Assembly (NCBI GenBank): GCA_028715025.1
Contig: JAQTLG010000130.1
Location: forward strand, 1 to 5,639
Length of the DNA: 5,639 bases
Reading direction: 5' to 3'
From: Dehalococcoidia bacterium
Lineage (GTDB): Bacteria > Chloroflexota > Dehalococcoidia > GIF9 > UBA5629
The notes beneath the pieces were generated by a model. That model made no database searches. It was not told where the DNA came from and saw only the letters and a list, made by a program, of their open reading frames with translations. Position numbers and translations under genes: made by a program. The first letter of the stretch is position 1. Each line of letters starts with the position of its first letter. This document shows, piece by piece, positions 1 through 4,957 of the stretch.

Positions 1-1248
1 CAAATTGAAGGCACGGCAGTATTTGACTATTTGCTGCGAGATGCGCTCGACCACGTATCGGTGAGGATCGAAACCATCTTTAGCCAGATTTTCATACAGG
101 CGTTTGCGTGCTTCCATGACTTTTCTGTCCGTCCAGATGTAGCGTGCGCCGGTCCTGAGCAGCCAATTTTGTCTTTCGGCGGGCAGTTCGTCGAATGGCT
201 CATCAGACTCCTCCGGGTGCAGCCATTTACGCCACCTGCCGGATCGAATCACTGCCTGTGCAAGAGATTCTCTGAACAATGAGGGGCCAGCGTTCCTGAC
301 AGGGGCGGACTTCTCTCTCGATTCAAGCTCGAAAAGGGCGTCGCATTCGATTTCGGTGAATTCGGGGCCGACGTTGGCCCCGCCCATTTTACTGGCAGGG
401 TAGGCGGAAGGATTTTCCACGTTGTCGGTGTAATGTCCCTTCAACACCAGATTGTAGTCTCGGGCGATATTGTAAAGTTCCTGCGCCACCTGCGGGCTGA
501 ACAGGGTGGTGTCCAGGTCCGTTCCAACCTTTCCCACGATAAAGCATGGCCATGCCCGACTCAGCCCTTCCTGCGTCATCTGGGTACGCAATCCGGCCAG
601 GAAACCGCCGAACATGTCTTCGTCGGCCAGGCCGCCCTTGACCTCCTCGGTGCCCACCTCGTAAGCGACCGGGGGCAGCCCGCGTTTGGTACGGAAAGAC
701 TCGCAGTGCTTGATCAGCACGACGGTCCTATCTATGATCGTGTCCAACTGAAGCGTTCTGCCGGGTGGCAGGTCGCGGTCAACTGTGGGGTCGATATGGA
801 GCAGGTCGAAACCTGCTTCGATAGCTGATTCCAGCGACCTCTTAACTGCGTTCATAGTGCGGCGGTAAGGCCATTTTTCACTGGTGTGCCTGTCCCGAAG
901 CCAGGGTCCGGCATGATCGACTCCCAGCATTATCGGGCCTTTGAAGCCCGTATTTTTGGCAGTTTGTCGTACCATGGCGGCGAAGCGCGCGTGGTTCCAT
1001 CCCGTATAGCCCCCATCGAGATCGACCTGGTTGAGCGTAGCTGCGAAAAATATAGGGCAGTCCGCCTGTCGGGCTGCAAGCAGGGCCGCCTCAACCACAG
1101 CCTGCGAGTTGGCCGAAACCGCCAGCAGCGTGCGCCAGGGCGCGCCCTCTTTGATTGATAGCCGGGAGAACGAGCGGATGATGGCATCGCACAGGGTGAA
1201 TCCGCTGCCAGATGCCTTGCGCCTTAGATGTGAAATATCTGCTGCCAT
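1..1248 (-). CDS. GatZ/KbaZ-family protein (class II tagatose-bisphosphate aldolase non-catalytic subunit / sugar-phosphate epimerase family), 3' end cut by window edge
   Basis: An open frame of 416 codons with no stop reads from ATG at 1248 to base 1. Motifs match the GatZ/KbaZ family (Pfam Tagatose_6_P_K, a historical misnomer): SANSQAVVEAAL near residues 45-56, ATLNQVD 70-76, GGYTGW 79-84, GVDHAGPW 109-116, LLHIDPT 149-155, YEVGTEE 196-202, KGHYTDN 270-276 and MGGANVGPEFT 288-298. The Asp/His/Glu residues in these motifs are the likely metal and sugar-phosphate ligands of a TIM barrel. E. coli GatZ is about 420 residues and ends in a similar helix, so only a few residues should be missing; the N-terminus is about 20 residues longer than GatZ. 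Known members stabilise the GatY/KbaY aldolase, and some homologues from thermophiles are reported as fructose/tagatose-6-phosphate 4-epimerases. No GatY/KbaY partner lies in the window, so an independent enzyme is possible. In-frame stops at 1279-1284 bound the start. No good Shine-Dalgarno precedes it. Family call sure, exact reaction not. Confidence 0.88.
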   Translation of the reverse strand, partial: MAADISHLRRKASGSGFTLCDAIIRSFSRLSIKEGAPWRTLLAVSANSQAVVEAALLAARQADCPIFFAATLNQVDLDGGYTGWNHARFAAMVRQTAKNTGFKGPIMLGVDHAGPWLRDRHTSEKWPYRRTMNAVKRSLESAIEAGFDLLHIDPTVDRDLPPGRTLQLDTIIDRTVVLIKHCESFRTKRGLPPVAYEVGTEEVKGGLADEDMFGGFLAGLRTQMTQEGLSRAWPCFIVGKVGTDLDTTLFSPQVAQELYNIARDYNLVLKGHYTDNVENPSAYPASKMGGANVGPEFTEIECDALFELESREKSAPVRNAGPSLFRESLAQAVIRSGRWRKWLHPEESDEPFDELPAERQNWLLRTGARYIWTDRKVMEARKRLYENLAKDGFDPHRYVVERISQQIVKYCRAFNL

Positions 1249-1280
1249 ATGGATATGAGTACGTGACCGGTTTAACAGCT

Positions 1281-1286
1281 ATTATA
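1281..1286 (-). promoter_or_regulatory. Candidate -10 box for the GatZ/KbaZ-family gene
   Basis: A perfect TATAAT on the minus strand sits in the 43-bp gap between the reductase stop and the ATG at 1248, which would give a leader of about 26 nt. A TG directly abuts its 5' side. No convincing -35 hexamer lies 16-18 bp upstream, where the sequence is the GC-richer end of the reductase gene. The gene could equally be transcribed by read-through from the reductase, since no terminator hairpin is seen in the gap. Confidence 0.35.
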
Positions 1287-1291
1287 CATGT

Positions 1292-2983
1292 TTAAAGCAG
1301 TGGTTCGCCGCAAACATCATCGGCGCACCAGCAGGTCAGGCTACCCTCTACGAACTTAGCATCCTTAAAGCCGGCGCCTTTGAGGGTGCAACAGGCCTGG
1401 TAGGCGCGCCCGCCCCGCTGGCACAGGACCACGGTCTCCTTTGATTTATCCAGCTTCTCCATATCTTCGTATAGTTTATGTTGAGGAAGGAGCTGGGACT
1501 GCGACGCCTCGATCCAGGACTGGTCCGACTCGTACTTACTTCTCACATCAAGAAGCGTGAAATCATCACCCGAAGCTATCTTTTTTTTTGCAGCTGCCGG
1601 GCTGATGCCCTCCGTTCTTCCCTCCATTTTATTGCGTACAAGATTGGCTGCATGGTGCAGAACGTCCAGCGCCGTATTATATGGAGGGGCATAGGCCAGG
1701 TCGAGGTCGGCCAGCGTGTCTACCGTCATGCCCATCGTGATGGCAGTGGCCAGTACATCTATACGCTTGATAACATCGCCGGGCCCTGTGCCCTGTCCGC
1801 CCAGTATGCGCCGGGTTTTTCTGTCTGCGATGAGCTTGATGATTATCTCCTTGTTGCCCGGGTAATACATCGGCTTATCGGGGCCTGGAATAAGAGCGGT
1901 AACGGTATCAAAACCTGCTTCAAGCGCCTGTTTCTCTCCCAGCCCCACACGCCCGGTATTGAAATCGAATACCTTTACGCAGGCGGTGCTCACAATACCG
2001 GCGAATTTTTCTCTGCCACCGGTTATATTGGCCGCTATCACATGTCCATGTTTGTTGGCGGTTGATCCCAGCGGCACGAAAGCCTTTTTACCGGTGATCA
2101 TGCTTACATTGGCCACGCAATCGCCTCCCGAGTAGATATCGGGATCACTGGTCTGCAGATACTCATTGACAACGATATCACCGAAAGGACCGATCTCCAG
2201 CCCCGCTTCTTTTGCCAGCTTCGAATCCGGGCGCACGCCTATGGCGAATATGATCACATCTCCTTCAACTGTCTCTTTATCTGTTACGGCGTGGCTCACT
2301 CTATCTCCCTCACCCTTGAATTCCGCCACCTTCTGGCCCAGCTTTAATACAACGTCCTTGCTTTTAATATGATCGGCCAGCAGGTCGGAGATCTCCTCGT
2401 CCAGTATGCCCGGCAGTACTCTATCCAGCGCCTCGACCACGGTGACCTGCAGTCCTCGGGTGGACAGTGCCTCCACCATCTCGACTCCGATCAGGCCGGC
2501 CCCGACTATAACGGCTTTCTTTGAGATTGATCCACTGATTAAATCTCTTATCTCATCCGCGTCCGGAACGCGTTTTAATACGTGCACACCCTTGAGGTTG
2601 ATGCCTTTTATAGGGGGGACTACGGGGTTTGCCCCTGTGGCGATCACCAACTTGTCATAATCAATGGAATATTGCCGACCTTCGGCCAGTGAAGTTACAT
2701 CTATCCGGTGTGCAGACCGGTCGATGCGGTCCACACGGGTGGCTGTCAGTACATCCACATTGCTGATCTTCTTAAAGGCAGCCGCATCGCGTACAAGGAG
2801 GGCGTTGCGGGATTTGACAACATCGGAGATATAGTACGGCAATCCGCAACCGGCATAAGATATCAGCTCCTCATCCTGCACCATGGTTATCTGAGCCGAT
2901 GCGTCCAGCCTGCGCGTGCGAGCCGCGGTCTTGGGCCCGCAGGCGCCGCCGCCGATAATTACGATTTTTGATTGTTTGGCCAT
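1292..2983 (-). CDS. CoA-disulfide/polysulfide reductase fused to C-terminal rhodanese domain (CoADR-Rhd, Npsr-like)
   Basis: A cytoplasmic FAD flavoprotein of 563 residues, the usual length of CoADR-Rhd fusions. The N-terminal FAD Rossmann motif GGGACG is at 11-16, the single redox cysteine is C46 in SYAGCGLPYYI, ATG-type FAD motif VIATGANP is at 113-120, the NAD(P)H motif GAGLIGVE is at 161-168, and the second FAD motif YSGGDC is at 284-289. The dimerisation domain (about 330-450) carries YYPG (373-376) and LAYAPPY (429-435), whose tyrosines are typical of CoADR. The rhodanese domain (about 458-563) has LLDVR 477-481 and active loop CQRGGR with C521. Known relatives reduce CoA disulfide, CoA persulfide or polysulfide with NAD(P)H, releasing sulfide. 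I infer a role in thiol redox or sulfur respiration. The start is set by AGGAGG nine bases upstream. Odd points are a nine-A run at the domain linker and a cysteine-rich C-terminus (C551, C553, C558). Substrate cannot be fixed from sequence. Confidence 0.93.
   Translation of the reverse strand: MAKQSKIVIIGGGACGPKTAARTRRLDASAQITMVQDEELISYAGCGLPYYISDVVKSRNALLVRDAAAFKKISNVDVLTATRVDRIDRSAHRIDVTSLAEGRQYSIDYDKLVIATGANPVVPPIKGINLKGVHVLKRVPDADEIRDLISGSISKKAVIVGAGLIGVEMVEALSTRGLQVTVVEALDRVLPGILDEEISDLLADHIKSKDVVLKLGQKVAEFKGEGDRVSHAVTDKETVEGDVIIFAIGVRPDSKLAKEAGLEIGPFGDIVVNEYLQTSDPDIYSGGDCVANVSMITGKKAFVPLGSTANKHGHVIAANITGGREKFAGIVSTACVKVFDFNTGRVGLGEKQALEAGFDTVTALIPGPDKPMYYPGNKEIIIKLIADRKTRRILGGQGTGPGDVIKRIDVLATAITMGMTVDTLADLDLAYAPPYNTALDVLHHAANLVRNKMEGRTEGISPAAAKKKIASGDDFTLLDVRSKYESDQSWIEASQSQLLPQHKLYEDMEKLDKSKETVVLCQRGGRAYQACCTLKGAGFKDAKFVEGSLTCWCADDVCGEPLL
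1580..1589 (-). other. A9G homopolymer / A-AAA-AAG slippery site at the reductase-rhodanese linker
   Basis: The minus strand reads nine A's then G, coding A465-K466-K467-K468 of the reductase just before the rhodanese domain. It contains A-AAA-AAG in the correct zero-frame phase for -1 slippage, and a run of nine A's also favours transcriptional slippage. One extra A (or -1 shift) leads to TGA at 1568-1566 after four further codons; one lost A (or +1 shift) leads to TAG at 1578-1576. Either event would give a reductase core of roughly 470 residues without rhodanese. An SD-like GGAGGG lies at 1613-1608, farther upstream than in the E. coli dnaX signal. That the run exists is certain; that it acts as a recoding site is inference. 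Confidence 0.4.
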
Positions 2984-2992
2984 GTCGACAAT

Positions 2993-2998
2993 CCTCCT
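2993..2998 (-). promoter_or_regulatory. Strong Shine-Dalgarno (AGGAGG) of the CoA-disulfide reductase
   Basis: AGGAGG on the minus strand with a 9-nt spacer to the ATG at 2983. It is the strongest ribosome binding site in the window and fixes the start of the reductase. It rules out the overlapping out-of-frame ATG at 3059. Confidence 0.85.
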
Positions 2999-3006
2999 GA
3001 AGCATA

Positions 3007-3020
3007 CTGCATGTTTGCAG
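3007..3020. repeat. Short inverted repeat CTGCA-N4-TGCAG in the reductase leader
   Basis: A perfect 5-bp inverted repeat with a 4-bp spacer lies between the predicted -10 box of the reductase promoter and its ribosome binding site. This is a position where a repressor could bind or a small hairpin form. It is short enough to occur by chance, and no regulator is encoded nearby. Confidence 0.3.
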
Positions 3021-3032
3021 CAAGTAAAGGTA

Positions 3033-3060
3033 ATTATAATCGAAAAGAATTGCCTGCAAA
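3033..3060 (-). promoter_or_regulatory. Candidate sigma-70-type promoter for the reductase (leftward)
   Basis: On the minus strand a perfect -10 TATAAT (3038-3033) is preceded, after 16 bp, by TTTGCA (3060-3055), which matches TTGACA at four of six positions. Transcription would begin near 3026 and give a leader of about 43 nt. The -35 box shares base 3055 with the -35 box of the rightward promoter. Confidence 0.5.
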
Positions 3061-3078
3061 ACCGGCTGAAGCTATACT
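3050..3078 (+). promoter_or_regulatory. Candidate sigma-70-type promoter for the exported Ig/transglutaminase-like gene (rightward)
   Basis: TTGCCT (3050-3055, four of six matches to TTGACA) and TATACT (3073-3078, five of six matches to TATAAT) are separated by an ideal 17 bp. Transcription would begin near 3085, leaving a leader of about 24 nt before the ATG at 3109. The leader has only weak Shine-Dalgarno-like AGG stretches (3087-3094), so translation may be modest. Confidence 0.5.
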
Positions 3079-3108
3079 TTTAAGGTAAGGCAGGTAACAG
3101 TAGCGAAA

Positions 3109-4032
3109 ATGAAGATTAAGCTCGTGGCCGGCTTCGCCGCCGTTATCATCCTTGTTTTGTGCGCGTACTCCGCTTCGCTGCTTCTATCTCTGCCCGCCCC
3201 GGCTACAGCTGAGATCCCCGAGGTGTTTTTCTTCAGGGCGGACAATTCCAAGATTGATAGCGGCACGGTCGCAACGCTGCGCTGGAATGTCGATGGCGCT
3301 GACAGCATCGTCATCGACCATGGGATCGGGCAGGTCGAGGCCAGTGGCGAGGTTAAGGTAACGCCGTCGCAGATAACAGCCTATAATTTGACGGCTGTCA
3401 GTAAGGGGGGCACGGTTGTAAGCTCCGTTATTGTCAACGTGGTGCCGGTAGTTAAACCGGCCAGCCTTCCTCCCAGCCCGGCTATCGATTCGAACGGTAT
3501 TCCGTCGAATATTCGTGCCGATATGCTTCCCGCTCTGAATGAAAACGAATCATATGTTTTTTTCCAGGGAGCTATCATGGTGGGAGCTGATAATCACTAC
3601 ATCGTCCTGCGCAATAATCCCGCTTCCCGCAATCCGACCTGGGCCGAGCTTAAAGCCTTTCTGCAAACCGATCAGACCGACCGTCATGCTTATGTGACCG
3701 GCTCATTCACCTGCGGGGACTTCTCCGAGATGCTGCATAACAACGCCGAGGCGGCGGGCATACGGGCAGCCATCGTCGCAGTCAAGCTTCTGCCAGCCGG
3801 CATGACTGAAGGCTTCACCAATCACTCTTTGAACGCTTTTGAGACAACGGACAAGGGACTGGTATACATAGACACGACATCATCCTCGCAGGGCTATTAC
3901 GCGGATAAACAGGTTAATGTGCAGGTTGGCCAGGAATACGAACCGGTTGCCATTTTCCCGCAGCCCGGACAGATGCAGCGTTGGCCCAGCATGGGCAGTG
4001 TGGTGTCTATAGATATACCTCCATACTGGTAA
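3109..4032 (+). CDS. Exported protein: Ig-like domain plus transglutaminase-like (Cys-His-Asp) domain
   Basis: 307 residues. Residues 1-34 form a signal peptide: MKIK charge, a hydrophobic core at about 5-28, and an A-T-A cleavage motif before E35. C18 lacks a proper lipobox, so a lipoprotein is unlikely. Residues about 36-112 form an Ig-like beta-sandwich with TLRWNVDGADSIVID (56-70), GIGQV (72-76), VTPSQITAYNLTA (84-96) and a closing VIVNVV (107-112); this adaptor pattern is, in my knowledge, frequent in secreted Chloroflexota and archaeal proteins. A proline-rich linker (114-126) follows. The C-terminal domain (about 135-307) has FTCGDFSEMLHNNAEAAGI at 200-218, NHSLNAF 238-244 and YIDTT 253-257. 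This is the order expected of a transglutaminase/papain-like triad, C202-H239-D255. I infer a surface or secreted cysteine hydrolase or acyltransferase; its substrate is unknown. The start is chosen for the signal peptide although the ribosome site is weak. Confidence 0.85.
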   Translation: MKIKLVAGFAAVIILVLCAYSASLLLSLPAPATAEIPEVFFFRADNSKIDSGTVATLRWNVDGADSIVIDHGIGQVEASGEVKVTPSQITAYNLTAVSKGGTVVSSVIVNVVPVVKPASLPPSPAIDSNGIPSNIRADMLPALNENESYVFFQGAIMVGADNHYIVLRNNPASRNPTWAELKAFLQTDQTDRHAYVTGSFTCGDFSEMLHNNAEAAGIRAAIVAVKLLPAGMTEGFTNHSLNAFETTDKGLVYIDTTSSSQGYYADKQVNVQVGQEYEPVAIFPQPGQMQRWPSMGSVVSIDIPPYW

Positions 4033-4040
4033 CCGGGGCA

Positions 4041-4063
4041 GGTCTCCCTCAGAGATTATTTTT
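4041..4063 (+). terminator. Weak candidate intrinsic terminator after the exported-protein gene
   Basis: GGTCTC (4041-4046) can pair with GAGATT (4052-4057) across a 5-nt loop, giving four Watson-Crick and two G-U pairs. The 3' arm runs into TTATTTTT. The stem is short and GC-poor compared with strong terminators, so it may only attenuate transcription into the next gene. Confidence 0.28.
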
Positions 4064-4074
4064 GCCTTTCCGTG

Positions 4075-4091
4075 AGATAATATGTTTATCT
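4075..4091. repeat. AT-rich inverted repeat AGATAA-N5-TTATCT upstream of the TIM-barrel gene
   Basis: Perfect 6-bp arms with a 5-bp centre, 23 bp before the start codon and just upstream of its Shine-Dalgarno sequence. It lies where the -10 region of a promoter for the gene would fall: a poor TATCTT occurs at 4087-4092, with TTGCCT at 4062-4067 and a long 19-bp spacer. It could be an operator or a small hairpin, or chance in AT-rich sequence. Confidence 0.3.
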
Positions 4092-4098
4092 TATATCC

Positions 4099-4105
4099 AA
4101 GGGAG
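4099..4105 (+). promoter_or_regulatory. Shine-Dalgarno (AAGGGAG) of the TIM-barrel gene
   Basis: A good purine-rich site with a 9-nt spacer to ATG at 4115. It supports that start and shows the gene is translated independently of the upstream gene. Confidence 0.7.
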
Positions 4106-4114
4106 CGGTGACGC

Positions 4115-4912
4115 ATGAGTAAATTCATCGATAAATTAGATAATCTGAATAAGGCTACGGCCCCTACCATGGGCTTTCATGCCGGAAGTGGTGGTGACAG
4201 GCCTGTATCGATGCTGGTTGCTGTTGAACTGGCCGGCAAACCGGAGGATGAGTTGAAGGAAGTCGCCACCACAGGCGCCTGTGCCGGCATACTCGATCCT
4301 GTCGGCCTGTCCGGGGCCGCCATCGTAAAATACCTGAAAACAAAGGTTGATATGCCGGTGGGTCTCGTATTAAGCGGCGGTAAAACCGGCACGGGGGCCA
4401 AGCCGGAAGGCAGCGATATCGACTTCGTGGTGTTCGATGCTAACCTGCCGGTCAAATCGCTGGCGGGAAGTGAGCCGGAATCGGTTGGCAGGGTACTGAG
4501 GCTGGATATGTCGATCGAGGCCGGGCTGATGAGGGCGGTCAACAACCTCCATCCTGCGATAGAGGCTGTGATGGTGGACCTTCGCGTTCCTGCCCTTACA
4601 GTGGAAACTCTGATGCAATGCCGCCGGGCGGCTGATTTCTCGGGCCAGCCCGTTATAGCTTTGACAGGCGTTGGACTTACAGTGGCCGAACTGACGGCTT
4701 TAGGTGAGGCAGGGGTTAAATGTCTGGTCTTGCCTGCGGGTTCAAGCGCATCGGAGATAGGTTCGCTTATCGATGATATACGCGCCCTGCCCAAACCCGA
4801 GAAAAAGAAGGATAAAAAAGGTATCGCTATCGTACCCAGGATGGGACTTTCACCGGCGCCCAAAAATAGTGGAGATGATGGTGGAGATGATGATGGCGAT
4901 AACGATGACTGA
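4115..4912 (+). CDS. Protein of unknown function with predicted TIM-barrel pattern and charged C-terminal tail
   Basis: 265 residues, no signal peptide or membrane segment, so probably cytoplasmic. I do not recognise the family. Eight hydrophobic beta-like strands alternate with helices: about 32-38, 56-60, 80-86, 102-108, 125-131, 150-156, 178-184 and 202-207. This is the pattern of a (beta/alpha)8 barrel. TGVG after strand 7 (184-187) and PAGSSASEIGS after strand 8 (207-217) resemble the phosphate-binding ends of such barrels. Strand 3 is followed by the Gly-rich SGGKTGTGAKPEGSDID (87-103). No known catalytic signature is clear. After the barrel come a lysine-rich stretch (PEKKKDKKG, 228-236), a short hydrophobic strand (IAIVPRMG, 237-244) and an acidic Gly/Asp tail (253-265). 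Its start is supported by AAGGGAG. The LysE-type gene follows after 45 bp and is probably co-transcribed. That it is a real gene is well supported; the fold is inferred, the function unknown. Confidence 0.82.
   Translation: MSKFIDKLDNLNKATAPTMGFHAGSGGDRPVSMLVAVELAGKPEDELKEVATTGACAGILDPVGLSGAAIVKYLKTKVDMPVGLVLSGGKTGTGAKPEGSDIDFVVFDANLPVKSLAGSEPESVGRVLRLDMSIEAGLMRAVNNLHPAIEAVMVDLRVPALTVETLMQCRRAADFSGQPVIALTGVGLTVAELTALGEAGVKCLVLPAGSSASEIGSLIDDIRALPKPEKKKDKKGIAIVPRMGLSPAPKNSGDDGGDDDGDNDD
4871..4906 (+). repeat. Three imperfect 12-bp tandem repeats encoding a Gly/Asp tail
   Basis: Three consecutive 12-base units, GGAGATGATGGT, GGAGATGATGAT and GGCGATAACGAT, encode GDDG-GDDD-GDND just before the stop codon. 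The first two differ at one base; the third is more diverged. The unit length keeps the reading frame, so copy number could vary without frameshift. Confidence 0.7.
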
Positions 4913-4957
4913 TAAAGAGTATTTTCTGCAGTAGTGCCCGTATAAGGTTCACTTGAT

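Noticed and set aside
31..282. An 83-codon plus-strand frame near the left edge.
   Set aside because: It is antisense to the C-terminal part of the GatZ/KbaZ-family gene and has no ribosome site or domain.
433..828. Plus-strand frames at 433-828, 886-1158 and 1031-1258, and a minus-strand frame at 930-1187.
   Set aside because: All overlap the 416-codon minus-strand GatZ/KbaZ-family gene, which carries family motifs throughout. They are out-of-frame or antisense shadows of it.
1478..2065. A 195-codon plus-strand open frame.
   Set aside because: It is antisense to the CoA-disulfide reductase, whose flavoprotein and rhodanese motifs are continuous through it; the translation has no recognisable domain.
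2871..3059. An upstream minus-strand ATG at 3059 as a possible start or leader peptide for the reductase.
   Set aside because: It is out of frame with the reductase, overlaps the predicted -35 box, and lacks a ribosome site; AGGAGG points clearly to 2983.
3027..3097. GGTAA repeated at 3029-3033, 3084-3088 and 3093-3097 in the divergent intergenic region.
   Set aside because: Five-base units with irregular spacing in AT-rich sequence are too weak to call a direct-repeat binding site.
3160..3164. C18 of the exported protein as a lipoprotein cysteine.
   Set aside because: The preceding residues (L-V-L) do not fit a lipobox, which needs a small residue before Cys. A signal peptidase I site (A-T-A before E35) fits better.
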